A DNA stretch of 64,000 nt, taken from COMBO-56-21 sp963705355. Lineage in GTDB: Archaea > Thermoplasmatota > Thermoplasmata > UBA10834. The stretch lies in the NCBI GenBank assembly GCA_963705355.1, contig OY970070.1, positions 62,001-126,000 on the forward strand, read 5' to 3'. This document shows positions 1-8,081 of this stretch, piece after piece. Made by a program: the position numbers and the translations under genes. Below the pieces are notes generated by a model. That model was given only the letters and a program-made list of their open reading frames with translations, was not told the origin of the DNA and did no database searches. Position 1 is the stretch's first letter. Every line of letters begins with the position of its first letter.

Positions 1-461
1 TGAATCGCATCCTCGTCTGTCTTTACTTCGAGAGCCCTCTGCAGGAGCGAGGCGAACACCCACCCTCGCATGCGGAAGAGACACAAGAGCAGGCCTGCGA
101 GGTCCTCCGCTTGTCGGTCGATAGGCGCATCTTCCGGAAGGAGCTCCTGGGTAATGCAGCTGCGGATCTGTTCAAGGATTCGGCGGAAGCGCTCGTTGGC
201 CTTCCGCTGTTGTAGGGGCACATAGACGTACTCGCCCCTCCAGCCCCGTCCTCCTCCGGTCGGGGCCCTTCGGAGAAGTCCCTGATTCACGAGGTCATCG
301 AGCGCTCTCTCCATCGTATGCCGAGACATGCCCTTTCTTTTCAGTCCATCCCAGACCTTGCCGTGGCTCGCTCGGCCGCCGAGATGCCGCACAATGAGGA
401 GGATCCTGCGCTCCCGATTGTCCAACTCTGGCCTATGTGTAGTCCCTGGATGCTTGTTCAT
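1..461 (-). CDS. winged-helix transcriptional regulator, partial (C-terminus outside window)
   Basis: An open frame of 153 codons runs from an ATG at 461 leftward off the window edge without a stop. Residues about 14-62 read as a winged helix: a first helix (ERRILLIVRHL), a recognition-like segment (SRHTMERALDDLVNQGLL) and a basic, glycine-rich wing (RRAPTGGGRGWRGEY). The rest is helical and not recognised. It is divergent from the AbrB-like gene, with a perfect palindrome at 471-489 between them, so it may regulate the element in which it lies. The family assignment rests on pattern only. Confidence 0.6.
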   Translation of the reverse strand, partial: MNKHPGTTHRPELDNRERRILLIVRHLGGRASHGKVWDGLKRKGMSRHTMERALDDLVNQGLLRRAPTGGGRGWRGEYVYVPLQQRKANERFRRILEQIRSCITQELLPEDAPIDRQAEDLAGLLLCLFRMRGWVFASLLQRALEVKTDEDAI

Positions 462-470
462 GATTACCCT

Positions 471-489
471 TAGGGCAGATATTGCCCTA
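471..489. promoter_or_regulatory. palindromic operator between divergent regulators
   Basis: A perfect 7-bp inverted repeat, TAGGGCA and TGCCCTA with a 5-bp centre, fills the space between two divergent regulator genes. A TATA-like run (tatata, about 493-498) follows on the plus strand, so a bound dimer would sit just upstream of or over the promoter. Which of the two neighbouring regulators binds here cannot be told from sequence. Confidence 0.45.
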
Positions 490-802
490 TTGGTATATAC
501 CTTCTCACATAGGAGGTAAGAGAACGGTCAAGAAAGTCGAAAGGCGGATTGTGGCCATCAGCCGTGCCTTCCTCGTCTCTCTCCCGATCGAGTTCCTTCG
601 GGAGCACGGGCTTGGGAAGGGAAGCGTGGTCACTCTTTACTACAACGGAGACGTGGTCATCGAGGCGGGCTCGGGAGAGCCTGTCGATACGAGCCGGCGA
701 AGAAGCAGCCACGGGCTCGAGACGGGAAGACAGCGGCCGGCCGTTGAGAGGAAAACAGAGCGATCTCGTGCATCCCAGGCGGTGGTAGAGCAGAGGCGAT
801 GA
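482..802 (+). CDS. AbrB/SpoVT-like DNA-binding protein
   Basis: Residues about 15-62 fit the swapped-hairpin AbrB fold: a basic beta strand (VKKVERRIV), a proline-containing turn before a helix (SLPIEFLREHGLGKGS) and a closing strand (VVTLYYNGDVVIEA). The C-terminal 40 residues are basic and probably disordered. The listed start is a TTG at 482 that lies inside the palindrome. A good ribosome-binding site (GGAGGT, 512-517) lies inside the frame, but the codon at the right distance is ACG (524), so the true start is uncertain. It is the first gene of a rightward set with the zinc-ribbon and ATPase genes and is probably an element-encoded regulator. Confidence 0.6.
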   Translation: MPYWYIPSHIGGKRTVKKVERRIVAISRAFLVSLPIEFLREHGLGKGSVVTLYYNGDVVIEAGSGEPVDTSRRRSSHGLETGRQRPAVERKTERSRASQAVVEQRR

Positions 803-805
803 GAC

Positions 806-1075
806 ATGAGAACAGAAAGAGGGGCACGGTGCCTGGATGGGGGTCCAGACGCCGGCAAGCCAAGATCTCAGAACGTACCACTTATTGGATGCTCAATACT
901 TAGAGATTCCTCTGCTAGGCCGGCGAGATCTTGCGAGCGCTGTCATCGTGGACCTGCGGAGCTGCTCGTGGTTGGGGAGAGGGAAGGCATGGCCGTGCGG
1001 ATCTGTCGCAGCTGCCGTGAGACGAGACTTTTCCCTATGTCCCTCGCGCCCCGCTCTCGGAGGCGGAGATCGTGA
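806..1075 (+). CDS. small zinc-ribbon protein of integrated element
   Basis: An 89-residue protein with two CxxC pairs (C43/C46 and C67/C70) spaced as in a zinc ribbon. It is otherwise basic, especially at the C-terminus. It starts 3 bases after the AbrB-like gene, with a purine-rich stretch upstream, and its stop overlaps the GTG start of the ATPase gene by 4 bases, so the three are probably co-transcribed and translationally coupled. The function is unknown. Such proteins in archaeal mobile elements often bind DNA, but nothing here proves that. Confidence 0.5.
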   Translation: MRTERGARCLDGGPDAGKPRSQNVPLIGCSILRDSSARPARSCERCHRGPAELLVVGEREGMAVRICRSCRETRLFPMSLAPRSRRRRS

Positions 1076-3156
1076 GTGTCAGGAAGGGCAAGGGCGCTGG
1101 TTCAAACGAGAGCGCAGGAGCGGCGAAGGCGAGAACGAAGGGCCCGACGGCCCAGGAGTTCAAGCAAGAGCTGCCGGTAGTGAAGAAGGCCAAGCCAAAG
1201 GCGCGCCCTGCACAAATTGAGAGAGCGCTGCGCTATCTCCTCGAGCACATCGAGGACCGTACCTCGGCCGACAAGGATGAGAGGGGCGCCTGGAATGAAA
1301 CCTACTCGCAGTTCCAGGATCATGCTCCAGGCTCAACGCTTGCGCGGTTCGAGGGGCTGCAGCAGGACAAAGAGTGGATACACGCTGGAAGGCCGGTCGA
1401 TCCCGCCTTGCGATGGATCCTCCAGGGGAAGGACTTCGCCTTCAAGTCCGAGGATCGTGTCCGCCCGGGTGAGTCGGAGGCGGAAGAGCGCGCATCGCGG
1501 TTAGATCTCAAAGGCGCGGTCGATGCCCTCTCGAGCCTCGTGAAGTTCCCCGAACCGCAGGATGCGTATATCGTCTTCCTGTGGTGCGCACAGGCAAGGG
1601 TCTACGATTTGCTCCCAGCGTGCTGCCACATAGCGTTTTCCGGCCCCCCTTCCTCAGGGAAAACAACGGCCCTCAAGAGCGTCCTCGCGATCGTGAATGG
1701 GGAGTTCATCTCGGATGCAAGCGAGGCCTATGTTGCCCGCATCCTTGACGAAGGGCGGATCCTGGGCTTCGATGAAGTGGATGAGCAGCTGTGGGCCCAC
1801 AAAGATGGGATGCTCGAGTCCATCCTGAGGCAGGCCACGGACCCGAAGGCCAAGCGGAGGATCCTCGAGCCGATCGGGGAGGGGGAGTGGAGCCCGCGAG
1901 ATCTCGAGCTCTACCGACCCTGCGCCTTCACCTACACCTCCGAGATCGAGCGCGCCCTCACGACGCGGACGCTGCTCATGCGCCTCCAGCCGGATGCGGA
2001 CTCCGCCAGGGTGGTCCGCAACTTATTCCCGGATGCGAGTCTCGCGGCCCTTCGGATCTGGCTGCTTGACATGAGCGACGAGGTGCGTCGATCGTGGACC
2101 AGGGAGAAGGTGCAGGGGTACATACGCTCAGAAGAATTCCTTGAGAGACTGGATAAGCTGCACGGCGGGCTGCCGAGGGACAGACAGACAGCTGCCATAC
2201 TGCTGGCGACAGCGGAGATGTTCAGCTGGCGGGAGGAAGTCGAGGACGTCGTGCTGACAAGCCTCCGGGCAGCTGCGGAGGATCGCACGACCGAGGACGA
2301 GTCCCTGGTCGTTCAGGAGCTCGCAGCCGGACTGTGGCACGCTCCGTCTCTTCCTGAGGGACAGGAGTGGGTGTGGCAGGACGAACTCCTGACGCGGGTG
2401 AACGACCGCCTCAAAGCGGAAGGGCAGAGGGCATGGTCCTCTGAGAAGCTCGGGCGCCGGCTCGCAAGGCTCGGGCTGCAAGATGGGAAGGACCGCATCA
2501 AGGTGCGCACAGAGCACGGACGGCGGCGGATCCTGAGGACTGAGACCGTCGAGAGGCTGCTATCACCTATATCTCCGTATCTCTCCCCTACTGGTGCTAC
2601 TGGTGCTACTGGTGCAAGCAGGCAGGCCAGTCTGGATGAGGCTGCCGCACCGGTCGCACCGGTTGCACCGGTTGGGGGGAGTATAGAAGAAGGCGAACAG
2701 GCTATCATCGACCGCGAGCTCTATGACTCCGCCCGCCGGTGCATGTTCGAGAGGCCGGGAGAGACGGAGGATTGGTATGTGCAGGACCTCATGCTCGCTC
2801 ATCAGACTCCCGGGAAGGACCGGCTCGCCGTCGAGAAGACAGTCCACCAGGCATACCTCATCTCGCTCAGGGAGAAAACGCATCTGCCTGCGGCGAGCTC
2901 TGAGGAGATCTCAGCGGACCAAGCAGAAGGACCTGCAGGAAAAGAGGAGCAGGTCAAGAGGCGCATCCGATCCTTGGCGGTCCTCGCACACCTGAGATCG
3001 CCCGAGGAGCCGCTCGAGGAGATAGCTGTCCGCATCGCTGATGAGCTCCGGAAGCACGGGCACGTCGTGGATCTCGAGCAGGTGAAGGCGGAGGCGAGGG
3101 GTGTTATTGCTCGGGCTGCTGAGGACCACAGTGATGAAGGAGGTCGTCCGTCATGA
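1072..3156 (+). CDS. P-loop ATPase of integrated element (replication/helicase-like)
   Basis: A 694-residue protein with Walker A (GPPSSGKTT, about residues 191-199) and Walker B (LGFDEVDE, about 231-238), followed by an arginine-bearing segment. The layout resembles the DUF927/DUF3631 class of plasmid and virus primase-helicase or DNA-dependent ATPases (family knowledge, not confirmed). The C-terminal half has a winged-helix-like stretch (about 440-490). A low-complexity linker at about 506-536 follows, rich in TGA and APV repeats, and then a helical tail. The start is GTG, overlapping the zinc-ribbon gene by 4 bases. The stop overlaps the next gene by 4 bases. Codon use is rich in C and G at third positions. 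Confidence 0.65.
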   Translation: MSVRKGKGAGSNESAGAAKARTKGPTAQEFKQELPVVKKAKPKARPAQIERALRYLLEHIEDRTSADKDERGAWNETYSQFQDHAPGSTLARFEGLQQDKEWIHAGRPVDPALRWILQGKDFAFKSEDRVRPGESEAEERASRLDLKGAVDALSSLVKFPEPQDAYIVFLWCAQARVYDLLPACCHIAFSGPPSSGKTTALKSVLAIVNGEFISDASEAYVARILDEGRILGFDEVDEQLWAHKDGMLESILRQATDPKAKRRILEPIGEGEWSPRDLELYRPCAFTYTSEIERALTTRTLLMRLQPDADSARVVRNLFPDASLAALRIWLLDMSDEVRRSWTREKVQGYIRSEEFLERLDKLHGGLPRDRQTAAILLATAEMFSWREEVEDVVLTSLRAAAEDRTTEDESLVVQELAAGLWHAPSLPEGQEWVWQDELLTRVNDRLKAEGQRAWSSEKLGRRLARLGLQDGKDRIKVRTEHGRRRILRTETVERLLSPISPYLSPTGATGATGASRQASLDEAAAPVAPVAPVGGSIEEGEQAIIDRELYDSARRCMFERPGETEDWYVQDLMLAHQTPGKDRLAVEKTVHQAYLISLREKTHLPAASSEEISADQAEGPAGKEEQVKRRIRSLAVLAHLRSPEEPLEEIAVRIADELRKHGHVVDLEQVKAEARGVIARAAEDHSDEGGRPS
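2587..2675 (+). repeat. short tandem repeats encoding ATPase linker, potential hairpin
   Basis: Inside the ATPase gene, repeats of ctactggtg (about 2587-2615) are followed by repeats of gcaccggtt/c (about 2647-2672). The two tracts are largely complementary (GGTGC versus GCACC), so the mRNA or single-stranded DNA could fold back. They encode the Thr-Gly-Ala and Ala-Pro-Val linker repeats. Confidence 0.55.
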
Positions 3157-3587
3157 CCAAGCTCATCCTCGTTTTCGTCCCCGCGTCCGGGACCAAGGCC
3201 GAGGCCGTGCTGTTGCAGCTCGAAGCTCTCGCATCGGCGAGCTCCTGCGTCGTGGACGGGCCGCTCGATCTCGAGGGACCTGTCCCATCGGCCGATGCAG
3301 AGCGGCTCGCTAGGGCTGCGGAGATCCTCGAGCGAGCTGCCCGAGGGACGAGGATCCGCGAAGGGATGAGCCGGGCGAGAGCGGAAGGGCGCAGGCTCGG
3401 CAGGCCTCCAACTCCTCGCTGTGCCACGGGCGCGGAGATCGTTTTGGCACGGGGTAGCGGCGCATCTTGGGGCAAGATAGGACACAAGTACGGTCTACCG
3501 AGGACGAGCGCTAGAAGGCTGTACCAAAACGAGCTCGCTGCACGGGCCGTGCCTCTACCCAGAAGGCGGGAGGCGAGGCGTCCCTGA
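3153..3587 (+). CDS. serine-recombinase C-terminal-like DNA-binding protein
   Basis: A 144-residue protein. Residues about 75-105 (the stretch ending in RAEGRRLGRPP) match the hinge seen after the long helix of resolvase/invertase family recombinases. They are followed by a helix-turn-helix (GASWGKIGHKYGLPRTSARRLY). The N-terminal 60 residues lack the usual resolvase motif with catalytic serine and arginines (no Y-x-R-V-S), so recombinase activity is unlikely. It overlaps the ATPase stop by 4 bases and lies directly before the tyrosine recombinase. It may be a decayed recombinase or a recruited accessory DNA-binding or directionality factor. Confidence 0.55.
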   Translation: MTKLILVFVPASGTKAEAVLLQLEALASASSCVVDGPLDLEGPVPSADAERLARAAEILERAARGTRIREGMSRARAEGRRLGRPPTPRCATGAEIVLARGSGASWGKIGHKYGLPRTSARRLYQNELAARAVPLPRRREARRP

Positions 3588-3616
3588 GCCCAAGTGAGAA
3601 TTCTGGCACAGTCCTT

Positions 3617-4768
3617 ATGTCCTCGCTCGCCCATGTCAAGCCTGGCGGAGAGGATGGGGACAACTCACCGCCAGGAGAACAGCATGAAACCCAGACATAC
3701 ACCCATCTGGGACGACGGGGCAAATCGGGACATAGAGGACGGAAGCGCAGGCCAAGGTCAATGGGCCGCTATCCGTACTTGACCCGCCTTCGAGGATTCC
3801 TCGAGGAGGTCCGACCCTTCTATGCTCCCTTGTCGCACCAGGGTCTAGGGCGGCAGCTGCGTCAGATCCATCGCGTGCTGCAGGAGCTCAAGGCCAAGCG
3901 GCTCATTATGACGACGAGTCCGACAGCCATCGGGCAGCGTGAGGTGGGAGCCTTGCTGGACTGGATGAATGCCCGAGACGGGCTCCGTACCAGACCTCTA
4001 AGCGCTCGTACTCAGAAGGGGCTTCTGAGCGCTCTCAGTGTCTTCTTGGAGCACATCGGCAATCCGGTCCTGGCACAGATGAGGTCGAGGCACATGATAA
4101 GGCTTCAGAGTGCTTCCTCAGGCCCCCTGCCGCGGCCTTCCGAGGAGCAGGTCGAGGAGATCATGTCTCGCCTCGCAGAGGCTGCAGCCGCGGGTGACCG
4201 GGGCGCGCTTGGTGTGCTGGGCCTTGTCATCTTCGGCGCCTATGCGGGCCTGAGGCCAAAGGAGGCCCGCCTAGCTAACCACGGGGACCTGTCCACGAAG
4301 TACTGGGAGCTCGTCGTGATGCACCCCAAGGGCGAGGGCTCCTGGGGCGCTCCGCGGAGGACCACCATCGTGCCAATGGGTAGACAGGCGGTTGCGGACT
4401 TTCTGGACCTGAGAGCTCGCGAGCTCGAGAGGCGCGGCATTCAGGACGGCAAGGACCTTCCCCTGGTGCCCTGCTTCCGCGCGGATGGCACGGCATCCTG
4501 CTGGTCGAGCACATATGCGCACGAGAAGAAGGGCGAGCTCGAAGTCTCGCTCGGCGTCAGGTTCGACTACCGCAGCATGCGGAGGGCCTTCGGACAGAAC
4601 GCTCTAGACCGCGGTGCGAGGATCGATAGTGTCAGCGTCGCCTTGGGACACAAGAGCACGACGACGACCGAGGCCTACTATGCTCGGCGCAAGGTCGATG
4701 ATGCCTTCGAGGATCTCGAGAAGGCGTGGTCAACCCCCATGTACCGAAAATGCCTGATTGAGCAATGA
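3617..4768 (+). CDS. tyrosine recombinase/integrase
   Basis: A 383-residue tyrosine recombinase. After an unstructured basic N-terminus comes a core-binding domain (about 55-165), then a catalytic domain with R213 (GLRPKEA), K238, an R319-x-x-R322 box where most families have H-x-x-R, H345 (LGH) and the tyrosine nucleophile at Y354/Y355. The His-to-Arg change in the third box is unusual but tolerated in some recombinases. It is the last gene of the left element and ends 55 bases before the likely start of pcc1, so the element boundary is close to its 3' end. It would catalyse integration or excision of the element whose other end lies outside the window. Confidence 0.85.
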   Translation: MSSLAHVKPGGEDGDNSPPGEQHETQTYTHLGRRGKSGHRGRKRRPRSMGRYPYLTRLRGFLEEVRPFYAPLSHQGLGRQLRQIHRVLQELKAKRLIMTTSPTAIGQREVGALLDWMNARDGLRTRPLSARTQKGLLSALSVFLEHIGNPVLAQMRSRHMIRLQSASSGPLPRPSEEQVEEIMSRLAEAAAAGDRGALGVLGLVIFGAYAGLRPKEARLANHGDLSTKYWELVVMHPKGEGSWGAPRRTTIVPMGRQAVADFLDLRARELERRGIQDGKDLPLVPCFRADGTASCWSSTYAHEKKGELEVSLGVRFDYRSMRRAFGQNALDRGARIDSVSVALGHKSTTTTEAYYARRKVDDAFEDLEKAWSTPMYRKCLIEQ

Positions 4769-4823
4769 GCCAGATATGGCTATCGAGAAGTCTAAGTATT
4801 TTGTCAGCGGTCATGAAAACGAC

Positions 4824-5072
4824 ATGGCAACGAACGATTCAAGGCCGAAGGTCACGTGCAATCTGCGGCTCGAGTTCTCCTCGGGCGATGAGGCTCGTAA
4901 GATCCACAAAGCAATCGAGCTTGACAATATGGGTTACCTAGATACCAGGGTCGAGGGCTCCTCCATTCTGGCCGAGATAGAGGCATCGTCCTTGAACAGT
5001 CTCCTCCATACGCTCGACGACTTTCTGTCGTGCACGAGCGTCGCGGAGAAGGTCATTTCCAGGAAGTCCTAG
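4824..5072 (+). CDS. pcc1: KEOPS complex subunit Pcc1
   Basis: An 82-residue protein matching Pcc1: a beta strand (CNLRLEF), the acidic-tipped helix (SSGDEARKIHKAIELDN), a strand pair (DTRVEGSSILAEIEA) and a final helix (LNSLLHTLDDFLSCTSVAEKVI). Pcc1 dimerises KEOPS, which with Sua5 makes t6A at position 37 of ANN-decoding tRNAs in the cytoplasm. The frame is open from 4758 and would give 104 residues. The ATG at 4824 was chosen because it gives the usual family length and avoids overlap with the integrase. It converges on tgtA with a 4-base overlap. A sua5 homologue is at 58497. Confidence 0.8.
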   Translation: MATNDSRPKVTCNLRLEFSSGDEARKIHKAIELDNMGYLDTRVEGSSILAEIEASSLNSLLHTLDDFLSCTSVAEKVISRKS

Positions 5073-7021
5073 TCGGAAGAATCCTTGACCTTGACTGCGA
5101 CTCCTCTCTTGAAAGCGAGCATCTCCTCTCGGTTCATCAAAGCTCGACCTACTGCAACCAGCTCGTCTTTGGCGTTGATGACCATGACGTCGTCCCCGGG
5201 TCTTATGTCTGGATCGCATTCGAGGACGAACTTCGCGAAGACGTTGTTCCCCTTCGCTGCGAACTCTGCGGGTTCATCATCGATCCTCACGCGCATCCTG
5301 GGCGATGGCAACGCTCTCATCAGCATCTTGCCGCCCTCGAGCTTGAGCGAGAATCTTCCATCATGTGCCCTCATAGACAGCGCATGCATGCCGTCCACGA
5401 TCACGTTTCTGATCTTTCCGGTCCTCTCGGACTTGACTATCTCGACCTTCCTGCCATCGAGTATGTCTCCCGCTCCTCGCCCGAACTGCATGTCCAGCAC
5501 GGCCCTGCATCTCAGCAAGTCGAGATCGACCTTCCTTCCGCCTCCGGGGACCATATCCTCGAGGAACCGAAGCGTTTCTTGACCTTCCCACATCACGGCT
5601 AGCGGATACCCGTGCTGATGTGCGTGCCTCTCCATCGTCTGCAGAACACGCTCCTTGACTTCGCCGTCCAGTTCCTTCGGAATAACGGACTGTGCGATTG
5701 GATAGTATTCATCCAATTCAACCGGCACAGGTCCGAAGAAAGATGTGACGATGAAGCTCGCATCGACTTTTCCCGAAATCGAGGCAATCTCCTTCGCATA
5801 GGTTCTGGAGTAAGGTTTGGCGCCCTCGGGAAAGCCGACCAACACTCTCGTCGCGGGCTTGCGATATCTGCTGAAGTATCTCTCTTGGTATCTCATGACC
5901 GTCGGCCTGTCGTAGCTCTCGGGCCCGCAGTAGAAGAAGGCTCCGCGCCTGCTGGCGGGCTCGAAATTCTCCAGGAATTCTTTGTGTGTCTTAAGGGCCT
6001 TCAGAGCCTCCAGAAGCATTGGGTGTGCTCTCGCACGCATCTCCGCTAGCTCCCATATGGATCCCTCATGGATCGCGTTCTTTATGCGATTGATTTCTCT
6101 GAGGCAAACATGCAGATTGTGTTCGGCCAGTCTCTTGATCCGCTCCTCTGTCGGCATCTGCTTGAGGTCTTCGATCGAGGTCTTTGTGCAAGCGGGACAG
6201 TGACAGGCTAGATCGTGGAGATCCCTCAGGAACCTGGTGCCAGTCGAATACATCAGGCGTTCTTGACGAGCATACTTCGCGTAAGATGCGGAGTCAAACA
6301 TGTCGCAGCCGAGCAGTACAGCCAATGGGAATACCATCGGATGTCCGGCCCCGAACAGGTGGACTGGGCGCGACGGGTTGAGGCCTTTCTTCGAGGCTAT
6401 GATGATTTCCGCGACATCGCTGAACCTGTAGTTCTCCAGAAGTGGGACAACTCCGCCAATTGGGTGCAATTCGAAATCCTGCGCGGAGAGTTCTTTGGCG
6501 CATCGCTCTCTGATGTCCGGGTACAGTCCTCCCTGGACAGTTCCAGCGAGCAGCATCTCTCCCTTGAACGTCACCGCCTCCTTTCCCCTCTTCACAGTCT
6601 CGTCAACTGCAGCATCAGCCTGTTCGCGAGTGAAGTCCGGCTCGGAGAAGATGTCCAGAATGGTGCCGATGTCGGCGCCGATCGCAGCCTGGTATCTCAC
6701 GATCTCGTTCGGGTCCACGCGGACATCGCCGTAGACGTGATTCTGAAAGGTTCCGCTGTCAGTCATGATCGGCCCGTCGAAGCCCAGGAGATCGTGGATT
6801 CCTGCGCTCTCCGCCTTCTCTCTCAAGGCGTCGTTTCCCCGGATAATGTACGAATTGGTGATCAGCATCTGAACGCCCAACTGTTCGCGCATCACCTTCG
6901 GGGAGATTGTGAGGTAGTTGGGATTGACAACGGGAAGAAGAACAGGCGTCGTGACCTTCCCGTGCTTAGTCGTCAGCTCGCAGATCCTCGCGAGTCCATC
7001 ACGCTCTTTCAGCTCGAACAT
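5069..7021 (-). CDS. tgtA: archaeosine tRNA-guanine transglycosylase
   Basis: A 650-residue enzyme that exchanges guanine-15 in the D-loop of tRNAs for preQ0 on the way to archaeosine. The N-terminal TIM-barrel has the substrate-binding aspartate (MTDSGTFQ, residues 86-93) and the nucleophile region (GCDMFDSASY, 239-248). Zinc ligands lie around C273, C275, C278 and C306. The C-terminal third holds the archaeal C2/C3 domains and a PUA domain (about 570-645) that binds tRNA. Full length for the archaeal type, larger than bacterial Tgt. It is divergent from the DUF1616 gene and convergent with pcc1, another tRNA-modification gene. Confidence 0.95.
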   Translation of the reverse strand: MFELKERDGLARICELTTKHGKVTTPVLLPVVNPNYLTISPKVMREQLGVQMLITNSYIIRGNDALREKAESAGIHDLLGFDGPIMTDSGTFQNHVYGDVRVDPNEIVRYQAAIGADIGTILDIFSEPDFTREQADAAVDETVKRGKEAVTFKGEMLLAGTVQGGLYPDIRERCAKELSAQDFELHPIGGVVPLLENYRFSDVAEIIIASKKGLNPSRPVHLFGAGHPMVFPLAVLLGCDMFDSASYAKYARQERLMYSTGTRFLRDLHDLACHCPACTKTSIEDLKQMPTEERIKRLAEHNLHVCLREINRIKNAIHEGSIWELAEMRARAHPMLLEALKALKTHKEFLENFEPASRRGAFFYCGPESYDRPTVMRYQERYFSRYRKPATRVLVGFPEGAKPYSRTYAKEIASISGKVDASFIVTSFFGPVPVELDEYYPIAQSVIPKELDGEVKERVLQTMERHAHQHGYPLAVMWEGQETLRFLEDMVPGGGRKVDLDLLRCRAVLDMQFGRGAGDILDGRKVEIVKSERTGKIRNVIVDGMHALSMRAHDGRFSLKLEGGKMLMRALPSPRMRVRIDDEPAEFAAKGNNVFAKFVLECDPDIRPGDDVMVINAKDELVAVGRALMNREEMLAFKRGVAVKVKDSSD

Positions 7022-7087
7022 CCAAGGTCGTGTAACGCCTGTGTGGTAATTATTGTTTCATGATGACTGACGGAGGCAAGCCAGCAA

Positions 7088-7100
7088 ATCCTTAAATATG
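7088..7100 (+). promoter_or_regulatory. archaeal TATA box
   Basis: An AT-rich element (cttaaatatg, 7091-7100) lies about 30 bases before the ATG at 7130. Transcription would start close to the start codon, giving a nearly leaderless mRNA. Confidence 0.5.
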
Positions 7101-7129
7101 CTCCAGAGTGTGCTCGTCGTCCGAGAGCG

Positions 7130-7699
7130 ATGAGCGGTATCCTTCATGTCGCAGCGGGCGTTGCCATCATTTTCTTCCTTCCCGGGTTCACGCTCGTGAA
7201 CCTGCTCTTCCCAAGGAGGGGAGAGCTCGACCCGGAGTACGACATCATCTACAGGATCGCGCTTGGGATGGGCGTCAGCGTAGTCATATCAATCCTCGTC
7301 GGGTTCATGCTAAATGCCATCAGCTCGGAGGGACATGGATATGTCACTGCCGAGCCGCTCTGGATCTCACTTCTGTCCCTGACCGGTCTGTTCGTTCTGA
7401 TTGGGTGGATAAGAGGAGCGTATCCCAGGGCTGGCCTGATACATCCGAAGCTCTACAGAGCGCCTTCATTCCCTGGGAGCCCGAAGGCCAAGGGGTTGAG
7501 CTACAACAAGATGAGAAGGTCCGAGAAGCTGGTGCTTGAACGCGAGGTGCAGCTCGCCGATCTCAAGGCTCTGACCGACAGGTCGGCGACTTCAAATCCC
7601 CAGAGGAAACTGTACTATCGGCAGCGCATAGACCATGTGAGGGCCCGGATCGAGCAGATAAACGATGAGCTTCGCTCTCTCGGTGGAGGCAAGAAGTGA
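7130..7699 (+). CDS. DUF1616 family membrane protein
   Basis: A 189-residue protein with three predicted membrane segments (about 5-27, 42-65, 79-97) and a charged cytoplasmic C-terminus with coiled-coil character (about 125-185). The N-terminal pattern, with a proline-glycine after the first hydrophobic run (FLPGFTLVNLLFP) and a long second helix, fits DUF1616 proteins of archaea, whose function is unknown. It is followed immediately by pth2 (start at the next base after the stop) and then DUF99, so it is probably the first gene of an operon with a TATA box at about 7091. Confidence 0.6.
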   Translation: MSGILHVAAGVAIIFFLPGFTLVNLLFPRRGELDPEYDIIYRIALGMGVSVVISILVGFMLNAISSEGHGYVTAEPLWISLLSLTGLFVLIGWIRGAYPRAGLIHPKLYRAPSFPGSPKAKGLSYNKMRRSEKLVLEREVQLADLKALTDRSATSNPQRKLYYRQRIDHVRARIEQINDELRSLGGGKK

Positions 7700-8074
7700 A
7701 TGTCTGCCAAGAAGGGGTTCATGCAGTACAAACTGGTGATCGTCGTTCGGGATGATCTCGAGATGTCCACTGGAAAGCTTGCAGCTCAGGTCGCTCACGC
7801 TGCGGTCACCTGCGCACTTGAGACGAAATCCAAGAAGGCGAAGTGGTTTTCTGAATGGTACAGGGAAGGCCAGAGGAAGGTGGTCCTAAGAGCGAAGGAC
7901 CTGGAAGAACTGAGATCGCTGAAAGACAAGGCCGCCCGTGCGGGCCTTCCGTGGGCGATGATCACGGATGCTGGCCTGACCGAACTCCCGCCCAATACGA
8001 CCACATGCCTCGGAATCGGTCCTGCGCCTGAGAAAGACATCGATCCCATCTCAGGTTCGCTCCCGCTCGCGTGA
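7700..8074 (+). CDS. pth2: peptidyl-tRNA hydrolase Pth2
   Basis: A 124-residue enzyme of the archaeal/eukaryotic Pth2 fold that frees tRNA from prematurely released peptidyl-tRNA. Seen: YKLVIVVRDDLEMSTGKLAAQ and the following helix with H (AQVAHAAV), the WYREGQRKVVLR strand and the C-terminal TCLGIGPAP segment typical of the family. It follows the DUF1616 gene with no gap and precedes the DUF99 gene by 7 bases. Length is usual for the family. Confidence 0.93.
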   Translation: MSAKKGFMQYKLVIVVRDDLEMSTGKLAAQVAHAAVTCALETKSKKAKWFSEWYREGQRKVVLRAKDLEELRSLKDKAARAGLPWAMITDAGLTELPPNTTTCLGIGPAPEKDIDPISGSLPLA

Positions 8075-8081
8075 TGATGAG

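Larger units (their letters stand above)
1..4790. mobile_element. right part of an integrated element
   Basis: Six consecutive non-housekeeping genes (two regulators, zinc ribbon, P-loop ATPase, resolvase-like protein, integrase) end abruptly at the conserved pcc1-tgtA pair. The integrase is the last gene, as is usual at element ends. The left end and both att sites are not identified. No tRNA adjoins the visible boundary. The right coordinate is approximate. Confidence 0.65.

Noticed and set aside
806..1220. The 127-codon frame at 837-1220 overlapping the zinc-ribbon gene and the ATPase start.
   Set aside because: It is in a different frame from the zinc-ribbon gene, has low-complexity glutamine/glycine-rich composition and no motif, whereas the 806-1075 frame has paired CxxC motifs and correct coupling.
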